A stretch of DNA of 64,000 bases from Leidyana gryllorum EB-2025a (taxonomy: Eukaryota; Apicomplexa): NCBI GenBank assembly GCA_048772705.1, contig JBLWGC010000121.1, positions 186,001 through 250,000 on the forward strand, given 5' to 3'. This document shows, one piece after another, positions 1 to 9,014 of the stretch (its first letter is position 1; each line of letters starts with the position of its first letter). A program made the position numbers and the translations under genes. The notes beneath the pieces were generated by a model, which was not told where the DNA came from, ran no database searches, and saw nothing but the letters and a program-made list of their open reading frames with translations.

Positions 1-75
1 GGTGTGTCCGCTAACACCCACCTGGCTGCTCTGGCGCCAGTTGCAGCCATCCTCGGAATGAAGTATCTCGCTTAG
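1..75 (+). CDS. C-terminal end of a mucin-like secreted protein (cut by window edge)
   Basis: The window opens inside an open frame that ends with TAG at 73-75. Its last 24 residues contain ALAPVAAILGMKYLA, which lines up with the C-terminal tails of the mucin-like proteins downstream (x-TP-x-x-x-L-L-x-x-K-Y). It is therefore most likely the last exon of another member of that family. The conserved Thr-Pro is Ala-Pro here. The start, the signal peptide and the Thr-rich part lie outside the window, so nothing more can be said about its length. Confidence 0.6.
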   Translation, partial: GVSANTHLAALAPVAAILGMKYLA

Positions 76-1046
76 GTCTCACTAAACCTCACCGTATTTG
101 GTTTGGTGAATGCTGCCCATCAAGATGATCGGCGTCTTCATTGTATGAGTGCATCCGTTTGCAACAGCGAGCTCACTTATACCTCGGTTCATCCCACTTG
201 TCTGCGAGAGTCCTCTCGCACTTTTGGCCCAATTTTCCTACCAACCTATCAATCCACACTTTGTGGTGGCTGCTAAATACTCTTGTGAATATCTGACTCA
301 TCGAGATTGTGCCCTTGGGATCTGCAGCGACAGCTATCTTCGGCAGCGCGCTGACTGGTGCTGCCTGCAATCGTGATGAGCTTAATTTGGGGTCGCCATC
401 AAACTTTGAATGAGTCGTTGATCAGAGAACTAGTTGGCACCGACTGACCCAAATTCGTTATCAGTGAACACTGGGACTCCAATTCGCACTCAACTCCTCG
501 GGATAATGGTGTGGGGGGACAGTTTCGTCGGCGGGCGGGGATATATTCACCAGAAAATTCCAACTGCTAACGCACACACTGCCTAAATTATTACTTTTTG
601 TCACCCGACTATGACCGGCTGCTCGCTGTGTTGACTTTGATTGTCGCAGTCGTGGATCTATTGCTGTTCTCACCATTCGACGAGTGTACTGACATTCTGA
701 TCGACATGCATGTGCTGCTAGGGTGGTCAAATGTATGAGAGATCACCATGAGATTGCCGTCTCCCTGGATTTGCCTGTAATATCGAGGTCTCCCGGGTAG
801 TCAGAGGGTAAGAGACACTGGGAGAAAGTATGTAGATCTCCGATGCTTTCCGAGTCGGAGGCCCTTTTTCGCCTATGATGAAATATCGTGTCAGGAAGAC
901 TCGCTGCGATAAACACCTTTAGGGAGCCTTTCTTGTGCCCATTGTGTGTTCGATCTGTCTCCACTGGGACTAACGAGTGTGACGGTTGAGATAATTGTAA
1001 GCTTTGAGCGATCGTTCCTTCTTTGTTGGTGCTGTATCACGTCTAC
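76..1046. other. Gene-poor spacer
   Basis: I see no coding frame with a signal peptide, known domain or splice pattern in this stretch. Short open frames on both strands look random. The last 60 bases presumably carry the promoter of the gene starting at 1047, but no motif stands out. Confidence 0.4.
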
Positions 1047-1286
1047 ATGAAATTCATCACTCTTTTCTCCGTTGCCCTCACCCTCGTCGCACTTGCCGAC
1101 GTTTCGGAAGTGGCACCCTCTGGACCTCCTTCTGCTGGATCGGAACCCACAGTCACGTCCCCGACACCGACTCCCACCACTCCTACGCCGACAACAACCT
1201 CCACCAACAAGTCTGGAGCTGAACAGTATATCACAGGAGTCACCCCATTGGCCGCATTGGTAGCGGTGAAGTATTGGGCATTTTGA
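1047..1286 (+). CDS. Small secreted Thr/Pro-rich mucin-like protein with conserved tail
   Basis: This 79-residue intronless frame starts with an N-terminal signal peptide (Met-Lys-Phe, then a hydrophobic run ending near ALAD). A Ser/Pro/Thr-rich segment dense in possible O-glycosylation sites follows. The protein ends in a hydrophobic tail, QYITGVTPLAALVAVKYWAF, preceded by Ser-Gly-Ala, the sort of small residues used at GPI attachment sites. The family is recognised by the tail shared with the genes at 1692, 2749, 3501 and 11226. I infer a cell-surface or secreted glycoprotein; a GPI anchor is possible, but the conserved Lys inside the tail is unusual for a GPI signal. The ATG at 1047 is chosen because it opens the signal peptide. 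Confidence 0.7.
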   Translation: MKFITLFSVALTLVALADVSEVAPSGPPSAGSEPTVTSPTPTPTTPTPTTTSTNKSGAEQYITGVTPLAALVAVKYWAF

Positions 1287-1295
1287 TTAGGTCGG

Positions 1296-1487
1296 CCTGA
1301 AGTGTAGACAGTGTGTCTGCCTGAAGTGTAGACAGTGTGTCTGCCTGAAGTGTAGACAGTGTGTCTGCCTGAAGTGTAGACAGTGTGTCTGCCTGAAGCG
1401 TAGACAGTGTGTCTGCCTGAAGTGTAGACAGTGTGTCTGCCTGAAGCGTAGACAGTGTGTCTGCCTGAAGTGTAGACAGTGTGTCTG
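1296..1487. repeat. 24-bp tandem repeat, 8 copies
   Basis: Eight head-to-tail copies of a 24-bp unit beginning CCTGAAG recur every 24 bp from 1296 to 1487. Some copies differ by a single T-to-C change (GTGTAG versus GCGTAG). Each unit contains AGACA-GTG-TGTCT, a short inverted repeat able to form a small hairpin. The array starts 9 bp after the stop codon of the gene at 1047, so it probably lies in its 3' untranslated region. The reverse strand is open through it and would give an 8-residue repeat, but no start or signal supports a gene there. Confidence 0.9.
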
Positions 1488-1691
1488 TCTACTGCATTGT
1501 ATTTTGTTGTGTTAGCAATATCGTCTGAGCGTGGCCGGTGGGTGGGGAACTTCGTGCAACACGGGCAGCAAGGCGAGTTGGGGAAGATCATCGAATTTGG
1601 GATTCACTGTGTGCGAAAAGGGTGACCCGCCATTTATTGTTGAGTTTTCTGACTGTTGTTCTAGAATTATTAGCCATCCGCTAGGCATACA

Positions 1692-2303
1692 ATGAGATTA
1701 CTCACATTTGCTACAATTACCTACACGGCTCTGGCCTCCGAGCTGTTTGGAGACCGCTTCCCTGCCATTCGGGAAGATGTCGCAATTGCAGAGGCCGACG
1801 CCTCCACTTATCCTATCGAATTTACTTCCTCAGAGGAGCTGACCGAGGAATCGTCGTCGGAGATAGTTGAAGACACTATCACGGAATCGCTTGACGATCC
1901 CTCCACACAACCGACACCTGAACCCACAGCGGCAACATTCCCAAGAGATACCGAGACCACCGTGGAGATTAGTACGGCATCACACTCCGATGTTGGGACA
2001 ACCCTCACGGGAACGGACGAAGAGACGGAAACCGTGACCACTGCTGGAAAGAGCACCGAGACCGGAGTTGAACTCAGTACACTCTCCGTTCCGGGCCAAG
2101 GAACGATGGAGACCAGCAGTAAAGTTGGAGAAGACTCTTGGAGTGTGTCGACGTCCACCGACGCTTCTTCCGACCCGACAGTGCGAGGGACCTCTACTGC
2201 ACGCACAACAAGCAGCACCACAATGGCCTCCGGCGCGGGGCAAATTTTCACTGGTGTGACGCCGCTGGGTGTGCTGTTGGCAATGAAGTATCTTACAGCC
2301 TGA
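1692..2303 (+). CDS. Secreted acidic Ser/Thr-rich mucin-like protein with conserved tail
   Basis: A 203-residue intronless frame. Residues 1-16 look like a signal peptide (Met-Arg-Leu-Leu followed by a hydrophobic run ending TALAS). Then comes a long low-complexity region rich in Thr, Ser, Glu and Asp with no stable domain that I can recognise. The C-terminus, QIFTGVTPLGVLLAMKYLTA, preceded by Ser-Gly-Ala, matches the tail of its neighbours almost position by position while the middle of the protein is unrelated in sequence. That contrast, a free middle and a fixed tail, is the family hallmark. Probable role: heavily O-glycosylated surface coat protein (inference). Confidence 0.7.
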   Translation: MRLLTFATITYTALASELFGDRFPAIREDVAIAEADASTYPIEFTSSEELTEESSSEIVEDTITESLDDPSTQPTPEPTAATFPRDTETTVEISTASHSDVGTTLTGTDEETETVTTAGKSTETGVELSTLSVPGQGTMETSSKVGEDSWSVSTSTDASSDPTVRGTSTARTTSSTTMASGAGQIFTGVTPLGVLLAMKYLTA

Positions 2304-2308
2304 GTCAC

Positions 2309-2748
2309 GGATTCGTCACTCGGCTGGATTTTTGGTCATTGAAATAGATGTCATTCTAAAGGTGCTTGAAAATGTTGAATTTCATCCTCCAGGACGAGGA
2401 TGATTAACAATTGGACATCTTTTTCCGGGTGCTTTGCCATGAACTTGTGTGCTCAGTAGGCTTCATCGATACTCAAACCCACAATCCTTAAGCCTAGGAC
2501 AGGCTGTTCAGTACCATTCAACCTACGCAGCTTCCCCCTACAAACTCTGGTTCTCCGTTCTGAGGACCGGTCTAACTTGACAACATTCCCTCGACTCTGA
2601 CATCACTTTAACAGCTCAATAATGATCAACTCTTTTCTCTCAATTTCACAATTGAGCTGGCGTCTCCCTCAGCAGCAGATTTTCAGATCGCACACCCACC
2701 CCACAGGAACAAAAAGATCTTTTGTGTATTCGTAGATTACATATCACA
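2309..2748. other. Spacer without gene
   Basis: About 440 bp between two mucin-like genes with no supported coding frame, repeat or RNA gene that I can see. Confidence 0.4.
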
Positions 2749-3129
2749 ATGAAGCTACTCTCTCTATGTGCTCTTGTGTCCCTTACCATCGCGCAGGACC
2801 CTCTCCGCTTGGTTACGACATCATGGAGCACTGACACTGACACTGACACCACCACTGACACTACTACTACATACTCGACCTCCATTGAAACGGAGACGGA
2901 GACGGAGACAGAAACGGGAAATGACATTCCAGGAGGGACCACAGCGACAACTTCCACGTCCACTGAATCAATAACGTACACTACATCTAGTGTGCTGCCG
3001 TCAGACACGGCCGAAACGTGGAGCTTCAGCGGATCTGGCACCACTACAACGGCCTCTGGCACGAAGCAGTACTTTGCAGGTTTGACCCCCTTTGCGGGAC
3101 TTGTGGCACTGAAGTTCATGGCATATTGA
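2749..3129 (+). CDS. Secreted Thr-rich mucin-like protein with conserved tail
   Basis: A 126-residue intronless frame from ATG 2749. It has a clear signal peptide (Met-Lys-Leu-Leu, hydrophobic run, ending TIAQ), then Thr/Asp and Glu/Thr dipeptide runs (alternating T-D and E-T) that look like slippage-expanded codons, a Ser/Thr-rich stretch, and the family tail QYFAGLTPFAGLVALKFMAY preceded by Ser-Gly-Thr. It sits between two relatives in the same orientation. A degraded duplicate of its last exon region follows at 3157-3201. Probable surface glycoprotein; there is no evidence for enzymatic function. Confidence 0.7.
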   Translation: MKLLSLCALVSLTIAQDPLRLVTTSWSTDTDTDTTTDTTTTYSTSIETETETETETGNDIPGGTTATTSTSTESITYTTSSVLPSDTAETWSFSGSGTTTTASGTKQYFAGLTPFAGLVALKFMAY

Positions 3130-3156
3130 GCTGTTGACTTCAGCCACTCTTTTGGG

Positions 3157-3201
3157 AGTTTCTTTACGGGACTCCTGGCAGTGAAGGCTATGGTATATTG
3201 A
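3157..3201 (+). pseudogene. Duplicated tail fragment of the preceding mucin-like gene
   Basis: Twenty-seven bases after the stop of the gene at 2749, the reading frame SFFTGLLAVKAMVY-stop appears. At DNA level about 55 bases repeat the end of that gene and its immediate 3' flank (both end ATATTGAG followed by a TTGACTT block). No start codon or signal peptide precedes it. It is best read as a partial tandem duplication of the tail. Confidence 0.6.
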
Positions 3202-3500
3202 GTCTTTGACTTTGGTCAATTCAGTATAGTTTTTTGGTTGCTTCATTCTCAGCCTTCTTCGAAATCGAAATGTCAATTGCCCTCCCTCTTGGGAGGCGTG
3301 CCGTTCAAAGTTTCCGCATAGTGATGCGCAATGGAGGTGACTCCAATCGACTGAACTAAACCAAGAAGAGATGCGCCTCTGGCACTGTTAAGGGTCAACA
3401 ACACAGAGCTGTGGTTATTTTGCGTTGCACACTTTGGAACTTTGCCTTTCCAATCAACCAAATAGTTCCATTCGAGATTGGGGCAGGGATCAGTAATAAT

Positions 3501-3704
3501 ATGAAGTTCCTTACTCTCTTCACTGTTGTCTTTGCCACTTTGGCCGCCGCCCAGGAGGACGAGCCCAGTACAACGACGACCACCACCACTACGACTCCCA
3601 CAACAACGACTTCGACGACTACGAAGAAAGACGGAGCGATCAATTATCTCGCGGGAGTGACTCCTCTGGTCGGTCTGTTGACTCTGAAACAGATCGCTCT
3701 GTGA
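3501..3704 (+). CDS. 67-aa mini-mucin, solitary copy (copy 1 of 6)
   Basis: This 67-residue intronless frame has three parts: a signal peptide (residues 1-18, ending LAAAQ), a Thr block of about 24 residues with few other amino acids, and a C-terminal segment after Thr-Lys-Lys-Asp-Gly-Ala ending YLAGVTPLVGLLTLKQIAL. Five further copies, almost identical even at third codon positions, lie at 6681, 7057 (forward) and 9868, 10244, 10620 (reverse). This copy lacks the palindromic promoter element of some others but shares about 35 bp of 3' flank with copies 3 and 4. It stands directly upstream of the Leu-rich gene at 4056, the same order as copy 3 and the pseudogene at 7636. Confidence 0.75.
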   Translation: MKFLTLFTVVFATLAAAQEDEPSTTTTTTTTTPTTTTSTTTKKDGAINYLAGVTPLVGLLTLKQIAL

Positions 3705-4055
3705 GATTTCAGTCCGTTTTTGGAAAGATCAGTTTTGTGATTCTATCATAAGTGTTCCTCCTAAACCTCGTTGCCTCTTGAGAGTCGCGCCGCATTCACC
3801 TTCGGGTCGCGTCAGCTTCGGTGTTGAGTGGTTCTGGGAGTGCGAGTGCTCAAGTTGTAAGTTACTGGGTTAGTAGCGTCGAGCATCGTGGTCTAGCTTC
3901 TGTCTTTTGCAGAGCAATAAACTACCGCTACGGACGTTCTGTGTCTAGGAAGTTGTTACTTTCCTGTCACCTCTCAGCTGTTGTCTTTCTCACCTCCCAT
4001 TGGGAAACGAGATCGTCACATTTTTTGGTCTATTATATCGCTCAAGCAATCATTG

Positions 4056-5810
4056 ATGGCGAAATCCGATTTGCTAATAAGTTGTCTCTATCGTTCCCAA
4101 ATATGGCAGTTCAGTGATATTGCGTCGATCGTGAAGCTTTGGATCCTCAGTGGTGCGTCTCAGGAGGACTTGGAGAATCACCTCTCCAAATGTCGAGTGC
4201 CCATTGACCACAATGAATGGAAACAATTAGAAGAATTGATCAAAGAATATCCCAATGTACTCGAAGCTTTGAAGAAAATCAGATCGCTGAAATTAGACGT
4301 CTCTGTTCCCTTCGCCGCTGCTTTGACTCTCTGCGGGGACGATGGCTCTGCGATCCGAGAGCTCTCGGTGACACTGACACCACAGTCGCTGCGGGATTTG
4401 CCGTCTCCCATCGTGCTGGACTCTGAATCCTTGGAACGGATTCGGGTCTGCTCAAAGTATTTTTCGCGACGCACTGTTGTGACGCTCGTCTGCCCAAACT
4501 TACAGTGTTTGACTTTGGATAAGGAGAGCACTGAAGGAGGAGTCTCCCACTGGAAACTCAATGCAATGAAGGGTTCGAGCTTTTGGACCGTAGAGGGCCG
4601 CACAGACCTCGTGATCGATGTGTTCGACGATAGGTGGTTCACCATCAATCCCACGAATCCCAACGATCGAGACAGTCTCTGCGCGGTTCTGCCGCCAAAG
4701 GAGGGACCCAACAACACTTTCGCGCGATCGTTCGAGGAGCTGTGGGAGCATTGGGTCTCAAATCCAGTTTCCGTTGAGATCTCAGAATGCATCTGGGAGA
4801 AACTCCAGACTCTTCCAATTTGGAACACCACCTTTATGCCTCAGCCCGCCGATATGGAGAGAGTCATTGCACAAAGCTCTGATAGAGAAGTCCAAGTGGA
4901 CGCGTTGCCCCTCGACCGAGAAACAGTTGCGGCGTCGCGGGGAGACGGGACGCCTCCTTTTGGCCACGTTGAGTCCATAGAGGTCGACATGGGGACCTTC
5001 AACTTCGCGGTCCCTCCGCAGCCTGTTGCTGGTGTCAAGCGATACGAAATTCGACTCACCGGAAGAGTGCCGGGGTATATCACCCCGGTGGAGCCGCTCG
5101 ACATCGCCGAAGACTGTCAAGTCGTTGCGGTCTTCAGAAAGCGACCTGAATGGATCCGCAAAGAGCACGTTTTGCTTAGCTACACACACCGTGCCATTAT
5201 CGTATTTTTGGTGACACTATGTGAGGCGTGGAATGTGTCGTATGTGGTTCTGGATTATGAAGAGTCACACTTATCATCGGAGATCGCGAAGTGGTATGTG
5301 GTCGGGGATGCGATACGGAGACGCCGAGGTGGTCGACCGATCCGGATGAGTTTCCCCGCTGTGCGAGACAATGGCTCATCGACGAATAAATGTTTGTTGG
5401 AAGTCCTCTCGGGAGAGTACAGAAACAAAACACTGTATCCCTTCTTTCGAGACATTCCAAGCAGAGTGGCTGACTATCTGCACTTCATTGACAAAGTCGG
5501 TTGGGAAGAGAGATTGATCACTACTTCCCTAGAAATGATCGAGACCGATATCCAAGTCATGCACACTGCGACATCACACTCAACGCTCCAACTCTACAAA
5601 GAGGCGCTCGAGACAGTGGATCTGCAGAGCTTTCCGTCAACCGGGTTCAGCAGTATTCAAATCGGTTCAATAAATACGACATCAGTGTGGTTTAGGGAAC
5701 AGCTTAGCAACAGGCAGCGTTGTGAGGGGCTCAAAGCGTTGGGAGTGCACTATGACTTTGCCGTCCCGCCGCCATGGTGCACGGAGCTGTTTCCACAGTC
5801 GCCTGAGTGA
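4056..5810 (+). CDS. Large Leu-rich orphan protein, possibly F-box/LRR-like
   Basis: An intronless 584-residue frame; ATG 4056 is the first in-frame methionine. I recognise no catalytic motif, signal peptide or membrane helix. The region around residues 60-160 has LRR-like spacing (SLKLDVS, IRELSVTL, NLQCLTLD), and the general make-up resembles the orphan proteins at 13861-17140 and 18260, which may be F-box/LRR-type. A decayed relative lies at 7636-9014, matching best at both ends, including an almost unchanged C-terminus with the motif PPWCTELFPQ. An unidentified upstream exon cannot be excluded, because the frame stays open for 75 bases before the ATG. Confidence 0.6.
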   Translation: MAKSDLLISCLYRSQIWQFSDIASIVKLWILSGASQEDLENHLSKCRVPIDHNEWKQLEELIKEYPNVLEALKKIRSLKLDVSVPFAAALTLCGDDGSAIRELSVTLTPQSLRDLPSPIVLDSESLERIRVCSKYFSRRTVVTLVCPNLQCLTLDKESTEGGVSHWKLNAMKGSSFWTVEGRTDLVIDVFDDRWFTINPTNPNDRDSLCAVLPPKEGPNNTFARSFEELWEHWVSNPVSVEISECIWEKLQTLPIWNTTFMPQPADMERVIAQSSDREVQVDALPLDRETVAASRGDGTPPFGHVESIEVDMGTFNFAVPPQPVAGVKRYEIRLTGRVPGYITPVEPLDIAEDCQVVAVFRKRPEWIRKEHVLLSYTHRAIIVFLVTLCEAWNVSYVVLDYEESHLSSEIAKWYVVGDAIRRRRGGRPIRMSFPAVRDNGSSTNKCLLEVLSGEYRNKTLYPFFRDIPSRVADYLHFIDKVGWEERLITTSLEMIETDIQVMHTATSHSTLQLYKEALETVDLQSFPSTGFSSIQIGSINTTSVWFREQLSNRQRCEGLKALGVHYDFAVPPPWCTELFPQSPE

Positions 5811-6572
5811 AGCTGCCGCTGCTCGACTGGAATTGTGGACATCACGTCGAGGCCTGTTTCTGTTTGTCCGCCATTTTCATTGTTTGACGCGACTCCAATC
5901 CAAACCAGTTTCAGGCAGCGCAACTGTGTTCCTTCGACTGAACGTCTCAATGTATCCGGACAGCGCATACGCAGGCCAGAGACCTTTTGTGACCGGTTGC
6001 ACTGGCTACTTATCTCGCAGATGATCGTCCACCTCGATCGAGGCTGCAAGATCTGACGACCTCAAAAGATGCATCCGGTGTGATTCTTAGTCCGTCTCAC
6101 GCCATCGTTCCTCCGCTCAATCAATCAATTCAATTCGTGTTGAACGCCACGCCGCGTGTGTGTCTCTTCACAGTGTGAGGTGACCAAACCGGCCGTAACG
6201 AACTCCGACGAGGCAGCGGGAAGACGACTTGGGCATAGCAGTACAGTGCTGAGCGGGGACCACATGCACACATAGGAGCGACAACGAGAATAATCTCATA
6301 TGCCGCTTACTCTTGCGGGCCTCCTCTGCTTGGTTCGATCCATTGATTGAGAAAGGTCGTATGTAAGTGACCGCCGTCGCTCAGTACTGTTGCGCCGGAT
6401 CTCAACAGCGGTATAAGTACCGGCGACCAGCTCTCAACCCACCACGATATCCTGTCGAGGCCGAAGCTGTTCGTATATCGGTGCTTCGCCCACACCGCAC
6501 TCTCAACAGAGTCTATTGGCTTTGAACAGAGTGCTGTCGAGACTTCGATCCGTTTTTTGACAACAACACTTT
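5811..6572. other. Spacer without gene
   Basis: Roughly 760 bp between the Leu-rich gene and the forward mini-mucin array. Short open frames on both strands are not supported by composition, splicing or similarity to anything I know. Confidence 0.4.
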
Positions 6573-6575
6573 GAG

Positions 6576-6596
6576 ACGTCGGATCTTAGCCGACGT
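6576..6596. promoter_or_regulatory. Palindrome ACGTCGG-N7-CCGACGT upstream of mini-mucin copy 2
   Basis: A perfect 7-bp inverted repeat around the loop ATCTTAG, ending 84 bp before the ATG at 6681. The same element lies at the same distance from copies 3, 4 and 5. It could be a binding site for a dimeric regulator or a hairpin in the 5' leader; the sequence alone does not decide. Confidence 0.55.
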
Positions 6597-6680
6597 GTGG
6601 GTGTCAAGTGTCTGTCTCCTCCCGTCTCCGTTGTTGGGACTTCCCCATTTGAGAGATAACACTTCTTCACATCGCTAAAA

Positions 6681-6884
6681 ATGAAGTTTCTCACTCTCTT
6701 CACTGTTGTCTTTGCCACTTTGGCCGCCGCCCAGGAGGACGAGCCCAGTACAACGACGACCACCACCACTACGACTCCCACAACAACGACTTCGACGACT
6801 ACGAAGAAAGACGGAGCGATCAATTATCTCGCGGGAGTGACTCCTCTGGTCGGTCTGTTGACTTTGAAACAGATCGCTTTTTGA
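6681..6884 (+). CDS. 67-aa mini-mucin (copy 2, first of the forward array)
   Basis: Same organisation as copy 1: signal peptide to LAAAQ, Thr block, conserved tail. It ends in QIAF rather than QIAL, a feature shared with copies 5 and 6 of the reverse array. The 5' flank holds the ACGTCGG palindrome 84 bp upstream. Copy 3 begins exactly 376 bp further on, which is the repeat unit length in both arrays. Near-complete identity including silent sites points to recent duplication or ongoing gene conversion. Confidence 0.75.
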   Translation: MKFLTLFTVVFATLAAAQEDEPSTTTTTTTTTPTTTTSTTTKKDGAINYLAGVTPLVGLLTLKQIAF

Positions 6885-6951
6885 GTTTTCTTCAAATTTG
6901 AAATGATCAGTTTTGTGATTCTATTGTGAATGTCGGAACATTGTTAACGAG

Positions 6952-6972
6952 ACGTCGGATCTTAGCCGACGT
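6952..6972. promoter_or_regulatory. Palindrome ACGTCGG-N7-CCGACGT upstream of mini-mucin copy 3
   Basis: Identical to the element at 6576-6596 and again 84 bp before the ATG (7057). It belongs to the 376-bp repeat unit. Confidence 0.55.
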
Positions 6973-7056
6973 GTGGGTGTCAAGTGTCTGTCTCCTCCCG
7001 TCTCCGTTGTTGGGACTTCCCCATTTGAGAGATAACACTTCTTCAGATCGCTAAAA

Positions 7057-7260
7057 ATGAAGTTCCTTACTCTCTTCACTGTTGTCTTTGCCACTTTGGC
7101 CGCCGCCCAGGAGGACGAGCCCAGTACAACGACGACCACCACCACTACGACTCCCACAACAACGACTTCGACGACTACGAAGAAAGACGGAGCGATCAAT
7201 TATCTCGCGGGAGTGACCCCTCTGGTCGCTCTGTTGACTCTGAAACAGATCGCTCTTTGA
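7057..7260 (+). CDS. 67-aa mini-mucin (copy 3, end of the forward array)
   Basis: Signal peptide, Thr block and tail as in the other copies; the tail reads GVTPLVALLTLKQIAL, with Ala in place of the Gly found in the rest. It is the distal gene of the forward array and carries the QIAL ending and the 3' flank shared with copies 1 and 4. About 375 bp downstream lies the decayed copy of the Leu-rich gene, repeating the order seen at 3501-5810. Confidence 0.75.
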   Translation: MKFLTLFTVVFATLAAAQEDEPSTTTTTTTTTPTTTTSTTTKKDGAINYLAGVTPLVALLTLKQIAL

Positions 7261-7635
7261 GATTTCAGTCCGTTTTTGGAAAGATCAGTTGTGTGATCCT
7301 TTTAAAGTGTGCCTACTGAACATCACTGATTCTGAGCATCGAAGATTGTGTTATACCAACCCACACTCCCGATCAACACTCAACTTGTTATTGATCAGTC
7401 TCCAGACTCAGTCTCATTGGGCCTAACCTTCGGGGTGTTTTTTCAATTCAATTCAACTATAACCAGTCGGGGCGTCAGGGACATCTGGGGTCGCAACCAT
7501 CAGTTACAGTCAGTGATCCTCCGCTAGCAGAAGCCGTTTCAGATCAATTTCGGCGCAATCAATCGCTCTTTTGAGCGTCGGGGCGCTGACGCGCCTCTTA
7601 CTGGTATCGCGCTGGGAATCGATTTTACAACGAAA
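7261..7635. other. Spacer between copy 3 and the pseudogene
   Basis: The first 35 or so bases repeat the 3' flank of copies 1 and 4 (TTTCAGTCCGTTTTTGGAAA). The remainder carries no coding frame that I can support. Confidence 0.5.
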
Positions 7636-9014
7636 GTGTTGCTGTCGTTCCCAAATATGGCGGCAGTTCAGCGGTATAGTGTCGACTTTCAAGCTTTGGA
7701 TTGTCAGCCGTGTATATTGATTGAAGAGGAGAACTCCCTCTCCCATTGTTGCGTGACCATTGGCCGCACTGTATGGCAACAATTGGGAGGATCGATGAAA
7801 GAATACCCCAATGTACTCAAACCTCTGACGATAATCCGATCGCTGAAATTAGACGTCTCTGTTTCGTTCCCCGCTGCTTTGACTCTCTGTGTAGCCATTG
7901 GCTCTACGATTCGAGAGCTCTCAGTGACACTGACACCACAGTCGCTGCGGGATTTGCCGTTTCCCATTGTACTGAAGTGAACCACTGGAGGGATTTCGGG
8001 TCAGCTTTGTGGACTGCTGCCCAACGATGGGACGTCATCCATCAATCTCAGCCATCGAGACAGTCTCTGCGCATTTTTGCCGCCAAAGGGGGCCCCGATA
8101 GGACTTTGGCGCGATCTTTCGACGAGCTGTGGGAGCATTGGGTTGCAGACCCGCTTTTCATTGTGATCTCAGAGCGCATCCGGGAGAAACTCCAACATCT
8201 CTCAATTTCGCACACCACCTTTAAGCCTCAGGTCGCCGATGTGCAGAACTCTCTGAAACAGAGATTCAATTAGACGTGTTGCCACTCATCGAGAAACAGT
8301 GGCGGCGTCGCTGGGAGACTTCGCGCTTCCTTTGAGCACGTCGAGTCCAGAGAGGTCGACATGGGGGCCTTCGACTTCGCAGCCTGTCGCCGGTGTCCAA
8401 CGGGTCGAAATTCTACTCACCGGAGACGTGCCATATAGGAGCACTGCTGTGGATCCACTCGTCATCGCAAAGAAGTGTCGTCAAGTCGTTGAGATGCCTG
8501 AATGGATCGTTGTTGAGGAGACGACCCACCCACACTGATAAAAAAGCCCACCATCGTATTTTTGATAACACTACGAGAGGCGTCGAATGGATCGTATGTG
8601 GGTGGCACTGTATTATGAGTCGTACCGGTTGCCATCTGAGATGGGACAATGGTGGCTGATCGCGGATGGGATACGGAGACGTGAAAAAGGTCGGCCGATC
8701 GGATGAGTTTCCCCATTGCGCGAGCGGCGGCGACGAATAAACGGTAATTAGAACTCCTCTCACCACAGTACAGAAAGTTAACACTGTACACTTTTGGTCG
8801 ACATCGAAAGGAATCTCTGCCGATGATCGAGTACTCTCCGTCAACCAGATTCAGGAGTACTCCGATCGGTTCAATCGAAACGATCTCAGTGTGGTTCAGG
8901 GAACCGCTCAGCGAAAGACAGCGCTGTGGAAGGCTCAGAGCCTTAGGTTACACTATGACTTCGCCGTCCGGCCGCCATGGTGCACGGAGCTGTTTCCACA
9001 GTCACCTGAGTGAA
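7636..9014 (+). pseudogene. Decayed copy of the Leu-rich gene at 4056
   Basis: DNA similarity to 4090-5810 begins at the shared block TTCCCAAATATGGC and continues in patches to the end, where the last 60 bases are nearly identical. The copy is about 340 bp shorter than the intact gene. It has internal deletions (for example the part corresponding to roughly 4430-4590 is missing after TTTCCCATTGTACTGAAG) and its open reading is spread over several frames with stops, so it cannot code for the full protein. It is sandwiched between the forward and reverse mini-mucin arrays. Confidence 0.8.

Noticed and set aside
1296-1487. CRISPR array
   Set aside because: The 24-bp units are contiguous without spacers, and the host is a eukaryote.
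1043-1591. Minus-strand frame with eight-residue protein repeats
   Set aside because: It is the reverse reading of the 24-bp repeat and of the mucin-like gene; no start context or signal peptide.
6503-6823. Val-rich minus-strand frames opposite each mini-mucin copy
   Set aside because: They are the complement of the Thr codons (ACN/ACG runs read as valine) and contain no independent gene feature.
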